This document shows, piece by piece, positions 53,432-61,826 of a stretch of DNA of 64,000 nt. A program made the translations under genes and the position numbers. The notes under the pieces were generated by a model. That model was not told the origin of the DNA and did no database searches. It was given only the letters and a program-made list of their open reading frames with translations. The stretch is from Cryobacterium sp. (GTDB taxonomy: Bacteria > Actinomycetota > Actinomycetes > Actinomycetales > Microbacteriaceae): contig NZ_JAODBG010000074.1 of assembly GCF_025463825.1 (NCBI RefSeq), positions 1 to 64,000 of the forward strand, given 5' to 3'. Within the stretch, counting starts at the first letter, position 1. The number at the start of each line of letters is the position of its first letter.

Positions 53432-54112
53432 CTATTCGTTACCGGAGCCGTCCTTCTCGAGTTCGGTGACCCGTTGCACGATCCAGGACGACAGCGTCGC
53501 GGTGAGCACACCGAGCACGGCCACGCCGCCCAGCATCAGGCCGGTGGCGATGGCGCGCCCCCGCACGGTCACCGGCGTGAAGTCCCCGTAGCCGACCGTC
53601 GTCACGGTCACCGCCGCCCACCAGAGCGAGTCGCCGAACGAGGTGATGTTCGCGGCGGGGTCGTTCCGCTCGGCTTGGAGCACAGCCAATGCGGCGATAT
53701 AGGTGACCAGCACCGCGGCGCTGGCGAGGTAGACCAGTACCCGGGCGCGAAACGCGGCGCCGGCGGAGGACTGGAAGACGCTGCTGTGAGCGATCACCCG
53801 GAGCAGTCGCAGCGGGCGCAGCAAGGGGAGCAGCACGAAGAGCAGAGCCAGCGGATGCCGCCTCGCCCACTGCCAGGGGTGCGTTGCGAGGGCGAGGTTC
53901 ACGACGTAGCTCACCGGGAAGAGCGCCCAGGTGACCAGGATCAGCAGCCTGAGGACGCCCGCGGTCGCCAGGTCGACGGGGGCGATGACCACGACCGAGT
54001 AGGCGGCCAGGAAGACCAGGGCCGCGATGCTGAGGGGCCAGTCCGTGGCCTGCTGCCAGTGCGCCTGGCGCGGGCCACCCCACCGGTCCGGCCGCCTCTC
54101 GGTGGTGATCAT
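53432..54112 (-). CDS. Potassium channel of the ion-transport superfamily
   Basis: A 226-residue membrane protein with an S1-S4-like part (about 28-108, with a basic segment RPLRLLRVI at 99-107) and a pore: selectivity filter TTVGYGD at 171-177 between two helices. This is a small voltage-gated-like potassium channel without a cytoplasmic RCK domain. The ATG in MITTERRP is preferred; an upstream start would add 17 residues. The 201-base gap to carD contains no gene. Confidence 0.9.
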   Translation of the reverse strand: MITTERRPDRWGGPRQAHWQQATDWPLSIAALVFLAAYSVVVIAPVDLATAGVLRLLILVTWALFPVSYVVNLALATHPWQWARRHPLALLFVLLPLLRPLRLLRVIAHSSVFQSSAGAAFRARVLVYLASAAVLVTYIAALAVLQAERNDPAANITSFGDSLWWAAVTVTTVGYGDFTPVTVRGRAIATGLMLGGVAVLGVLTATLSSWIVQRVTELEKDGSGNE

Positions 54113-54305
54113 GCGGGCATCTTGCAACCGGCACTGTGGCACGCCAAGGACGGCCGCCGGCATGGAACTCTACCGGTTGGGTGCTTTTTCACCCCATCAA
54201 AGGGGGCTGGAACACGACCATCGTGCCAAAATGTGCAGGACGGTGACTGGACTCCACCCCGCTCAGCGCAGGAGCCCTCTGGCCGTGGTCAGGAGGTGCC
54301 CGATC

Positions 54306-55322
54306 ATGGTTGTACCGGTGCCGGGCCCGAGGGACGACGCCTTCGAACGGGCGGTGCGTGATCCGCTGTTCCTCGAGGCGGTACGCGCTGCACACCGGGG
54401 GAGCTGGGCTGTCCTCGACGCGCTGTGGTGGGCGTCGCATCCGGACGACACCGCGCCCAGCGGCACGGCCGCGCCCCAGGCGCGGGTCCGGGACCTGCAG
54501 CGGCGGGTGTTCGCCGCGGATGCCGATGCCGTCGGCGACCCCGCCGTGATCGGCGCTCTGCGAGAGTTGGAGAGTGAGATCGCCCGGGAGCGGATGGCGA
54601 TTGACGCGGCCGTCGTTGCCGTGCGGTTCGACGAGAGCCGCCGCGTCGGTGCGCCCCTGTTGGTGCAGGCCCCTGCCGCGCCCCCGGTGGTGCAGGCCCC
54701 GGCAGCTTTCCCCGTGCCTGTGGCGCCGGGCCCGCTCGCGCCCGGCCGCCCGGCGAGAGTTCGCCTGGCGGCCTACCTCGCCGCGGCCGTCCTGGTCGGC
54801 CTGGTGATCGGTGGCCAGCTGGCCGCGACGCCCGCGCGTGACGCGGTCCTGCCGCCGACGTCGTCGACGGCAGCGGACGACATCGATGAGGCCCCGGTTC
54901 TGGCCCTCGCCATCTTCGACCGCGCGCGAATTGTGACAGATATCCCACCGACGCCGGTGCCGTCCTCCTTCGACCGGTCGTCGCTGCGTGCGGTGTGGTC
55001 GGTGAGCTGGGACATTGCCGGCCCCCGGGCGGAGCCCCCGTATTTCGTCGCCCGGGGCGCCGGCGGCCGGGTGTGCCTCCTGGCGATGGTCACCGACGCC
55101 CGCCATGCATCCACCTGTGTGAGCACGGCTGAGTTCGCCGAAACCGGGATGCGGCTCTTCTGGACCACTGACGTCGCCGTCGATGCCACTGCGACGCCGC
55201 ATACGCAGAATCTGGTGCTCGAGTGGACCCCGGCCGGGCGGTTCGAGGTGGAGTCGGCCGACCCGCCCCGGCGCACGTGGCGGAGGGGCCTGTGCCCCAC
55301 CGACCTCCCCCGCCCCTGTTGA
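54306..55322 (+). CDS. Single-pass membrane protein of unknown function, paralogue A
   Basis: Unrecognised 338-residue protein. N-terminal cytoplasmic region (1-110) is helical with VLDALWWASHPDD and LQRRVFAADADA; a Pro/Ala linker with a repeated QAPAAPPVV unit, one membrane helix (about 154-175) and an outer domain with two cysteines (GGRVCLLAMV and ASTCVST). It is paralogous to the next gene. AGGAGG lies ten bases before the ATG, fixing the start. The last 25 residues are arginine-rich and may reflect a diverged end. Confidence 0.72.
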   Translation: MVVPVPGPRDDAFERAVRDPLFLEAVRAAHRGSWAVLDALWWASHPDDTAPSGTAAPQARVRDLQRRVFAADADAVGDPAVIGALRELESEIARERMAIDAAVVAVRFDESRRVGAPLLVQAPAAPPVVQAPAAFPVPVAPGPLAPGRPARVRLAAYLAAAVLVGLVIGGQLAATPARDAVLPPTSSTAADDIDEAPVLALAIFDRARIVTDIPPTPVPSSFDRSSLRAVWSVSWDIAGPRAEPPYFVARGAGGRVCLLAMVTDARHASTCVSTAEFAETGMRLFWTTDVAVDATATPHTQNLVLEWTPAGRFEVESADPPRRTWRRGLCPTDLPRPC

Positions 55323-55392
55323 CTCCGGCCGGCCTAGCGCGGCCGGAATCGCCGGCCCGTGGCAGGATGTGCGCAACAACGACGGGAGTGTC

Positions 55393-56394
55393 GTGGCAGA
55401 GGCGCAGCGTGAGAATGATCCGTATCGGCAGGCCCTCGACGATCCGGCCTTCCTCACAGCGGTGGGTGCGGTCTACCGCGGCCGGCTGGCGGTCCTCGAC
55501 GCCCTGTGGTGGGAGGCGCACCCGGATGACCCGGCGCCCGACGGCCGGCCGGCACCCGTGGAGCGGCTGCGCGCGCTGCAGCGCCGGGTGTTCGCGGCGG
55601 ACGGCGACGCCGCCGGCGACCGGGCCGTTGCGGAGGCGCTGCTGGAGCTCCAGGCGGACATCGCGGCGGAGCGGTCGGCCATCGGAGCGGCAATCGACGC
55701 GGCCCGCGCCGGTATCGCGGAGCCGCCGGGAGGAGCCGCCGCGCCAGCCGCCGGACCATCCGCCGGGCCGGAGCCGGACGCGGCCGGCCCGTGGCCGTCG
55801 CCGGAGACTCTGCCCGAGAAGAAGGGTTCCGGGCTGCACCCCCATGGCCGGGTGCTGGTGGCTGCCGGCCTGGCCGGCGCTGTGCTGCTCGGGGCGCTGC
55901 TGGGCAGCAACGTCACGACCGCGGTGAATTCGGCCGGCGGGGAACCGCCGGCGACGACGGCAAGCGACCCAACCCCGACGGACGACCAGTCGGCGCAGGT
56001 CGGCCGGGTCTTCGACCGGATCCAGACCGCCAGGGATATCCCGCTGGTGCCGATGCCCGAGACGTTCGACCCCGAGTCCTTCCGCTATCTGGGCTCGGCG
56101 GGATGGACGGACCGCGACGCCGACGGCCTGACGGATTCGCCGTACTACGCCGCGCGCGGGGCCAACGGAACCGTGTGCCTCGTCGTGGTGCCGGAGGGCA
56201 GCGGATACCTGTCGACCTGCGCGATCGAGGCCGCCTATCCGGGGTCGGGGCTGCACCTGTTCTGGCAGAGCACCGATCTGCACCCGACGGTACCGGCCGG
56301 CGCCGAGGCCGTCGTCCTGGACATCACCGTGGCCTGGCTGAGCGACGCCACGATCCAGACCAGGGGATCCGGCCGCACCATTGCGGGCCCCTGA
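55393..56394 (+). CDS. Single-pass membrane protein of unknown function, paralogue B
   Basis: Unrecognised 333-residue protein with the same plan as its upstream neighbour: helical N terminus (VLDALWWEAHPDDPAP, LQRRVFAADGDA), linker, one helix (about 153-172) and an outer domain with two cysteines (NGTVCLVVV and YLSTCAIE) that could form a disulfide. The GTG start has GGGAG six bases upstream. The pair arose by tandem duplication. An anti-sigma-like or envelope-sensing layout is conceivable, but no known domain is recognised. Confidence 0.74.
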   Translation: MAEAQRENDPYRQALDDPAFLTAVGAVYRGRLAVLDALWWEAHPDDPAPDGRPAPVERLRALQRRVFAADGDAAGDRAVAEALLELQADIAAERSAIGAAIDAARAGIAEPPGGAAAPAAGPSAGPEPDAAGPWPSPETLPEKKGSGLHPHGRVLVAAGLAGAVLLGALLGSNVTTAVNSAGGEPPATTASDPTPTDDQSAQVGRVFDRIQTARDIPLVPMPETFDPESFRYLGSAGWTDRDADGLTDSPYYAARGANGTVCLVVVPEGSGYLSTCAIEAAYPGSGLHLFWQSTDLHPTVPAGAEAVVLDITVAWLSDATIQTRGSGRTIAGP

Positions 56395-56406
56395 CCGCTC
56401 CGGCTT

Positions 56407-57048
56407 CTACAGCCCCTTCTCCACCATGTCGATCACCCGCACGATGAGGGTCTGCTTCACGGGTGCCGGCAGGGCGCGAAGCGGTCCGTCGATGAAGAGT
56501 TCGGCGAGACCGTGCACGGCAGACCAGGCCAGGAACTCGGCCGTGGGGCGGCGCTCCGGCGGCAGCAGGCGCACCGTGACGAGGTCGTCCAGGGCCCGAG
56601 TGAGCAACTGGAACGGGGTGAGGCCGCTGTTGCCGGCGCGGGCAGAGGTCGTGGCGCTGTCCATGTCTGAGGAGGCCGAGAACGCGGTCTGGAACTGGCC
56701 GGGCTCCTCGAGCGCGAAGCGGAGGTAGCCGGTCCCCACGGCGCGGAAGCGGAGCCGGGCGTCTTCAACGACGTCCGTCGGCGCGATGGCGGCTTGATCG
56801 GCCTCGATGGCCTGCGCGACCAGGGCCTGGCAGCTCGAGCAGACGGCATCCAGCAGCGCCTGCCGGTCGGCGAAGTGCCGGTACGCGGCGTTGGGCGTCA
56901 CCCCCGCTCGACGGGTCGCCTCGCGCACCACCACGGCCGCCGGTCCGCCCTCGCGCGCCAGGTCCACACCCGCCTCGATCAGGGCACGGCGCAGGTCGCC
57001 GTGGCGGTACGACGTTCGCACGGTTGATTCGCCGGTTCCCGTTGTCAC
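56407..57048 (-). CDS. TetR-family regulator of the DrrAB-like exporter
   Basis: A 213-residue TetR repressor: HTH region RHGDLRRALIEAGVDLAREGG and REATRRAGVTPNAAYRHF, then a C-terminal WHG-type ligand domain. The GTG start follows GGAGGCGAC. Divergent from the drug-exporter genes; the exporter promoter (57042-57070) overlaps this gene's start, so binding in the gap would control both. Inducer unknown. Confidence 0.88.
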   Translation of the reverse strand: MTTGTGESTVRTSYRHGDLRRALIEAGVDLAREGGPAAVVVREATRRAGVTPNAAYRHFADRQALLDAVCSSCQALVAQAIEADQAAIAPTDVVEDARLRFRAVGTGYLRFALEEPGQFQTAFSASSDMDSATTSARAGNSGLTPFQLLTRALDDLVTVRLLPPERRPTAEFLAWSAVHGLAELFIDGPLRALPAPVKQTLIVRVIDMVEKGL

Positions 57049-57070
57049 GTCGCCTCCATCTGGTTAACAT
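57042..57070 (+). promoter_or_regulatory. Promoter of the DrrAB-like operon
   Basis: TTGTCA (57042-57047) and TAACAT (57065-57070) are 17 bases apart, the best two-box promoter in the window. It gives a leader of about 65 bases before the ATG at 57144. Imperfect repeats around 57080-57110 could hold the TetR site but no clean palindrome is seen. Confidence 0.55.
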
Positions 57071-57143
57071 GGGATCTTACATGTGTACATCGTCCACATA
57101 CAGCCAGACCCATCCAATTCTCTTCAATCGGCAGGGGCATGAC

Positions 57144-58139
57144 ATGGCATTCATCGAAGCCGCCGGGCTCACCAAGGTCTACAAATCCAAGAGCGGTCCG
57201 GTGCACGCGCTGGCCGGGCTCGACCTCTCCGTTCCACAGGGCACGGTCACCGCGATCCTCGGCCCGAACGGCGCCGGCAAGACCACCGTGGTGAAGATCC
57301 TCACCACCCTCATCCGGCCCAACGCCGGCACCGCGATCGTCGACGGTATCAACGTCCTCGAGAACCCCAAGGCCGTGCGCAGCATCATCGGCGTGTCCGG
57401 GCAGTACGCCGCTGTCGACGAGAACCTCACCGGCTTCGAGAACCTGGAAATGGTCGGCCGGCTCTACCACCTGGGCGGCGCCGCCTCCCGCCGACGGGCG
57501 CAGGAACTCATCGACCTGTTCGAGCTCACCGCGGCGGGCAACCGGCCGGTGAAGGGCTTCTCCGGCGGGATGCGGCGCCGCATCGACCTTGCCGGTGCCC
57601 TGGTGTTCAACCCCAAGATCCTCTTCCTGGACGAGCCCACCACGGGGCTCGACCCGCGCAGCCGGATAGCGCTGTGGGGCGTGATCAACGGGCTGGTCGA
57701 GCGAGGCACAACCGTGCTGCTCACCACCCAATACCTCGAGGAGGCCGACCAGCTGGCCGACAGCATCGCGGTCATCGACGACGGCAGAGTGATCGCCGAG
57801 GGAACCTCGGATGAGCTGAAGGCGCAGATCGGCGGCCACCGGGTGGTGATCGCCCTCGTCGACGCGGCCGACGGCGCTGCCGGCCGCGAGGTCCTGGCCC
57901 GGTACGGCGCCGGCGAACCGCTGGTATCCGGCGACGGTCGCGGCCTCGACGTGGCGGTGACCGACGGGCCGCCCGCCCTGCAGCACGTGCTCGCGGACCT
58001 GCGCAGCGCCGGGGTGGAGCTGCACGACGCGGGCATGCGCCGGCCCACCCTCGATGACGTGTTCCTCAAGCTCACCGGCCACAAGGCCGACAAGGCGTCG
58101 GACGAGAACGAAGACGAAAAACTGGAGAAGGTGAAATGA
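57144..58139 (+). CDS. DrrA-like ABC exporter ATP-binding protein
   Basis: ATPase of the daunorubicin-resistance (DrrA) family, 331 residues: Walker A GPNGAGKT (40-47), signature FSGGMRRRIDL, Walker B LFLDEPTTGLD, and the DrrA-type C-terminal domain with RRPTLDDVFLKLTGH. An acidic-lysine tail follows. AGGGG precedes the ATG. It overlaps the permease gene by four bases (ATGA). Substrate probably a hydrophobic drug or metabolite. Confidence 0.93.
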   Translation: MAFIEAAGLTKVYKSKSGPVHALAGLDLSVPQGTVTAILGPNGAGKTTVVKILTTLIRPNAGTAIVDGINVLENPKAVRSIIGVSGQYAAVDENLTGFENLEMVGRLYHLGGAASRRRAQELIDLFELTAAGNRPVKGFSGGMRRRIDLAGALVFNPKILFLDEPTTGLDPRSRIALWGVINGLVERGTTVLLTTQYLEEADQLADSIAVIDDGRVIAEGTSDELKAQIGGHRVVIALVDAADGAAGREVLARYGAGEPLVSGDGRGLDVAVTDGPPALQHVLADLRSAGVELHDAGMRRPTLDDVFLKLTGHKADKASDENEDEKLEKVK

Positions 58140-58978
58140 CCACGACGGCCGAACGGCCCCTGCTCGCCCCATCCAACTGGAACCCGCTCTCGCTGTGGCT
58201 CTCGGACGGCTGGACGACGACCAAGCGCAACCTCATCAAGATCAAGCGCACCCCCGACATGCTCGTCTTCGCGGTCATCCAGCCGATCATGTTCGTGCTG
58301 CTGTTCAGCCAGGTCTACGGCGGCGCCATCTCGGTGCAGGGCACCGATTACGTGCAATTCCTGATGGCCGGCATCTTCGCCCAGACCGTGGTGTTCGGGT
58401 CCACCTTCTCCGGCTCCGCCATGGCGCAGGACCTGAAGGACGGCATCATCGACCGGTTCCGCAGCCTGCCGATGAGCTCCTCCGCCGTGCTCGTCGGCCG
58501 CACCAACGGTGACCTGGTGCTGAACACCATCTCGATGATCATCATGATGGCCACCGGCTTCCTGGTGGGCTGGCGGGTCAACTCGTCGGTGGGGGAGTTC
58601 TTCGCCGGCCTGGCGCTGCTGCTGCTGTTCAGCTACGCGTTCAGCTGGGTGATGGCCCTGCTGGGCATGAGCGTGCGCTCGCCGGAGGTGATCAACAACG
58701 CCTCGTTCATCATCCTGTTCCCGATCACCTTCGTCTCCAACGCGTTCGTGCCGATCGAGACGCTGCCGGACCCGCTGCGGGTCTTCGCCGAGCTGAACCC
58801 GGTCTCGGCGCTGGTGCAGGCCGCGCGCGAACTGTTCGGCAACGAGGGCAGCGCCCCGGTGCCGGATGTCTGGACGCTGCAGAACCCTGTGATTACAGTG
58901 CTCATTGGCGTCGTCGTGCTGATCGTGGTGTTCGTGCCGCTGTGCATCCGCAAGTTCGCCTCTATCACCTCGCGCTGA
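58136..58978 (+). CDS. DrrB-like ABC exporter permease
   Basis: A 280-residue ABC-2 permease with six hydrophobic segments. Features of DrrB are IKRTPDMLVFAVIQPIMFVLLF, the MAQDLKDGIIDRFRSLPM loop and FVSNAFVPIETLP. Works with the upstream ATPase. The start overlaps that gene as ATGA. The downstream VOC genes begin 42 bases later with AAGGGAG, so they may be in the same transcript. Confidence 0.93.
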   Translation: MTTTAERPLLAPSNWNPLSLWLSDGWTTTKRNLIKIKRTPDMLVFAVIQPIMFVLLFSQVYGGAISVQGTDYVQFLMAGIFAQTVVFGSTFSGSAMAQDLKDGIIDRFRSLPMSSSAVLVGRTNGDLVLNTISMIIMMATGFLVGWRVNSSVGEFFAGLALLLLFSYAFSWVMALLGMSVRSPEVINNASFIILFPITFVSNAFVPIETLPDPLRVFAELNPVSALVQAARELFGNEGSAPVPDVWTLQNPVITVLIGVVVLIVVFVPLCIRKFASITSR

Positions 58979-59020
58979 CGCGACGCGGTTCGAGAACACA
59001 CCGAGACAAGGGAGTCGATC

Positions 59021-59407
59021 ATGGCGACAGCAACGAACTTGACCATTGAGCGCGGATTCGGCGGCTTCGCGGTGCCGGACCTGGAGGTTGCTCGCAGCTT
59101 CTATGGGGACGTGCTCGGACTCGACGTCTCTGACATGAAGGGCATGCTGATGCTCAACCTGCCTGATGGAACCGGGGTGTTCGTCTACCCCAAGGAGGAC
59201 TACCAGCCGGCGGTGTTCACCGTCATGAACCTTCTCGTTCCCGATATCGGGCCGGCCGTGGATGCGCTGACTGAACGTGGCGTGGAGATGCTGCACTACG
59301 AGGGATTCGGGCAGGACGATCGGGGCATCGCACGCGGGGAGGGCATGCCGACCGGCGGCTGGTTCGCCGACCCGGCCGGCACTATCATCGCGATCATGCA
59401 GGAATGA
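59021..59407 (+). CDS. VOC-superfamily protein, copy 1
   Basis: A 128-residue glyoxalase/bleomycin-resistance-fold protein (GFAVPDLEVARSFYGDVLGLDV; C-terminal GGWFADPAGTIIAIMQE). Metal-site residues are partly present; it may bind rather than modify a ligand. AAGGGAG lies upstream of the ATG. It is a tandem paralogue of the next gene and sits after a drug exporter, which suggests a detoxification or sequestration role. Confidence 0.88.
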   Translation: MATATNLTIERGFGGFAVPDLEVARSFYGDVLGLDVSDMKGMLMLNLPDGTGVFVYPKEDYQPAVFTVMNLLVPDIGPAVDALTERGVEMLHYEGFGQDDRGIARGEGMPTGGWFADPAGTIIAIMQE

Positions 59408-59427
59408 CTGGAGAGAAGAAGACCATC

Positions 59428-59826
59428 ATGGCCACCACAACGCACGTGACCTACAAGCACGGTTTCAGCGGATTCGCGGTGCCGGACATCGAGGCTGCCG
59501 GCACTTTCTACCGGGAGGTGCTCGGCCTCGACGCCGGCGACGGGGGGATCGGCTCACTGCGCCTCACCCTGCCCGGCGGTACCGACGTGTTCGTATACCC
59601 GAAGGACGACCACACGCCGGCGGGATTCACCATCCTCAACCTCGAAGTGGACGACATCGAGCGAGTGGTGGATGCGCTCGCCGAGCGGGGCGTCGAATTC
59701 CTTCGCTACGACGGCTTCGGACAGGATGATCGCGGCATCGCCGGTGGTGGCGAGTACGGTCCGCGGATCGCGTGGTTCACCGATCCGGCCGGCAACATCT
59801 TCTCCGTGCTGCAGAACGAATCGTGA
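59428..59826 (+). CDS. VOC-superfamily protein, copy 2
   Basis: A 132-residue VOC-fold protein with the same GFGQDDRGIA loop as copy 1, showing tandem duplication. The ATG at 59428 aligns with copy 1 (MATTTHVTYKHG against MATATNLTIERG); an ATG at 59404 overlaps the previous stop and would add eight residues. Its stop overlaps the next start as GTGA. Confidence 0.87.
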   Translation: MATTTHVTYKHGFSGFAVPDIEAAGTFYREVLGLDAGDGGIGSLRLTLPGGTDVFVYPKDDHTPAGFTILNLEVDDIERVVDALAERGVEFLRYDGFGQDDRGIAGGGEYGPRIAWFTDPAGNIFSVLQNES

Positions 59827-60455
59827 CCGAGGTGGTGGCGGCGCCCTCCGACGTGAAGCGCGCCCTGCGGGCGCTGTACGCCCCGAAGAATCGGGACTGG
59901 GAATCGGTGACGGTGCCGCCGCAACGCTTCCTCGCGGTGGACGGGTCTGGCGACCCCAATGCCGCACCGGCCTACGTCGAAGCCGTTGAGGCGCTCTACG
60001 CGGTGGCGTACACCCTCAAGTCCGCGGGCAAGCGCGCCGGCCGCGACTCGGTGGTGGGGCCGCTCGAAGGCCTCTGGTACGCCGACGACGACGCCGTCTT
60101 CGTGGCGCGGGACAAGGCCGCGTGGAGCTGGACCATGCTGATCTGCCTGCCCGACTGGGCGAGCGACGCCGAGGTCCACGACGCGATCGCGGCGGCACGC
60201 ACCACGAAGAAGGCGCTGCCGGGCCTGGACCGGGTGCGCATCGTGCGGCTCGACGAGGGGCAGTGCATGCAGCTGCTGCACGTGGGCTCCTACGACGAGG
60301 AGGCGCCGGCGCTGGCGCGGTTGCACGGCGAGGTGTTGCCCGCCGAGGGGTTGCGCGAGCGCGGCAAGCACCACGAGGTGTACCTCGGCGACCCGCGCCG
60401 CGCCGCGCCGGAGGAACTCAAAACGGTGGTGCGACAGCCGGTGCGGCCCGCGTAA
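59823..60455 (+). CDS. GyrI-like small-molecule-binding protein
   Basis: A 210-residue protein of the GyrI-like (SbmC/SHS2) ligand-binding fold, without a DNA-binding domain: AVDGSGDPNAAPAYVEAVEALYAVAY at the start, GPLEGLWYADD, and a C-terminal GKHHEVYLGDPRR. These proteins bind or hydrolyse drugs and cytotoxic metabolites. The GTG start overlaps the VOC stop by four bases, so the three genes are co-translated. Confidence 0.88.
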   Translation: MTEVVAAPSDVKRALRALYAPKNRDWESVTVPPQRFLAVDGSGDPNAAPAYVEAVEALYAVAYTLKSAGKRAGRDSVVGPLEGLWYADDDAVFVARDKAAWSWTMLICLPDWASDAEVHDAIAAARTTKKALPGLDRVRIVRLDEGQCMQLLHVGSYDEEAPALARLHGEVLPAEGLRERGKHHEVYLGDPRRAAPEELKTVVRQPVRPA

Positions 60456-60464
60456 CCCGTCGGG

Positions 60465-61262
60465 TCAGCGGCCGCCGCGGCGTTTGCCGGCCTGCGGGCT
60501 GGGCGAATTGCGGGTGCGTCCGGCGCTCTGCGTCTTCCGCGGTGTGGCCGGCTTCGCGGCGGCCGCGGCGGCGCGCACGGCCTTCGCCGCGGCCTTGGCC
60601 TTAGCGGTCTTCTTTTCCTTCTTCACCGGCTCGTCGCCGGCGGCGACGGCGTTGGTGCGGGAGCTGTCGCGGGTGCGACCGCGCACGATGCCGATGAACT
60701 CCTCCACGTCGGGGGTGGTGTCCTCGGTGCGCCAGGCCAGGGCGATGCGGCTTTCGGCGGTGTCCTCCACCGGCTTCGAGACGACGTCCTTGCGGCTGTG
60801 CAGCCGGGCCACGGAGTGCGGCAGGATGACGATGCCCACCCCCGCGGCGACCAACTCCATGGTCTCGTCCATGTCGCGCATCGGCGGCAGCGGCCGTCGG
60901 CTGCCGTCCCGCACCTCCACCGCGGCGTCGCGCCATTCCGGCACCTCGTCGGGGTCCTGCAGCAGGTGCTCGTCGACGAGGTCGGCGACGACCACACTGT
61001 CGGCATCCGCCACGAAATGGTCCTTCGCGACGACGACCACGGGAATTTCGTTGTACAGGGCGATCAGGCTCAGGCCCTCTTCGTTGATCGGCAGCCGCAC
61101 CAGGCTCACGTCGGCACGATTGTCCCGCAGCACGGTCTCCTGGTCGGCGGCGCCGGTGCGGAAGACGTCGAGCGGGGTCTCCGGGCGGCGGGACTCCCAG
61201 ATGCGGGTCCATTTGGTGGGGGTGACCCCGGCGACGAAGGCAATGGAAAAAGTCACCGGCAT
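60465..61262 (-). CDS. LysR-type substrate-binding domain protein lacking the HTH, with basic tail
   Basis: Residues 1-200 form a LysR substrate-binding (periplasmic-binding-like) domain (FVAGVTPTKWTRIW, ADVSLVRLPINEEGL, MELVAAGVGIVILPHSVARL). There is no N-terminal winged helix: the protein starts directly with the first strand. Residues 213-265 are a lysine/alanine/arginine-rich tail like histone H1 or HupB tails, which could give non-specific DNA binding. It diverges from a DUF5997 gene with 101 bases between starts, a pairing typical of Microbacteriaceae. Confidence 0.85.
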   Translation of the reverse strand: MPVTFSIAFVAGVTPTKWTRIWESRRPETPLDVFRTGAADQETVLRDNRADVSLVRLPINEEGLSLIALYNEIPVVVVAKDHFVADADSVVVADLVDEHLLQDPDEVPEWRDAAVEVRDGSRRPLPPMRDMDETMELVAAGVGIVILPHSVARLHSRKDVVSKPVEDTAESRIALAWRTEDTTPDVEEFIGIVRGRTRDSSRTNAVAAGDEPVKKEKKTAKAKAAAKAVRAAAAAAKPATPRKTQSAGRTRNSPSPQAGKRRGGR

Positions 61263-61351
61263 CCTCTCGTTCTGCGTTTTTCACGGGTGGGCTGGTGGTG
61301 TGCACGGTGCGGGCGGGCAGACGACACCGAAACCATAGTGCTCTCAGGCTA

Positions 61352-61357
61352 TACGCT
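61352..61357 (+). promoter_or_regulatory. -10 element of the DUF5997 gene
   Basis: TACGCT, GGAACA, ATG: the six-base spacing of leaderless genes. The overlapping TATACG would give eight bases. Confidence 0.45.
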
Positions 61358-61363
61358 GGAACA

Positions 61364-61804
61364 ATGAGCGAGAAGAAGCCCCAGACCATGAAGCCGGCCA
61401 CGGCCGCCCAGAAGCTTGGGATTCTGCTCGAAGCAGCACCCGAAGAGTTCCAGTCCGCCCCGGTGTCGCGCACCGAGCTGGCCGCCCTCGAGGCGAACCC
61501 GCCCGAGTGGCTCACCGACCTGCGCGCCAACGGTCCGCACCCCAAGCAGGTCGTCGCCGCCAAGCTCGGCGTCTCGATCTCCGGGCTGGTGCGCGGTGGC
61601 GTCACCGAACCCCTGACCAGCGCCGAGATCCAGGCGCTGCTCAAGGCGCCGCCGGCGTGGCTCGTCACCGAGCGCGCCACCCAGTTCGAGGTCCGCGAGG
61701 AGCAGATCCGCGTCAAGGACCGCGACGCCGAGAAGGCGCGCAAGAAGGCGCACATCGAGCGTCAGATCGCCCAGAACGAAGAGGCCGGCCGCAAGCTGCT
61801 CTAG
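61364..61804 (+). CDS. DUF5997 family protein
   Basis: A 146-residue soluble protein with MKPATAAQKLGILLEAAPEEFQ and NPPEWLTDLRANGPHPKQVVAAKLGVSISGL, which reads like a helix-turn-helix-type helical domain, and a C-terminal charged coiled coil (EKARKKAHIERQIAQNEEAG). Family function is unknown. Consistently next to the HTH-less LysR-like protein; one could supply DNA binding and the other ligand sensing, which is inference. Confidence 0.85.
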   Translation: MSEKKPQTMKPATAAQKLGILLEAAPEEFQSAPVSRTELAALEANPPEWLTDLRANGPHPKQVVAAKLGVSISGLVRGGVTEPLTSAEIQALLKAPPAWLVTERATQFEVREEQIRVKDRDAEKARKKAHIERQIAQNEEAGRKLL

Positions 61805-61826
61805 TTTCGGCGGCGGATGCGAGGCG

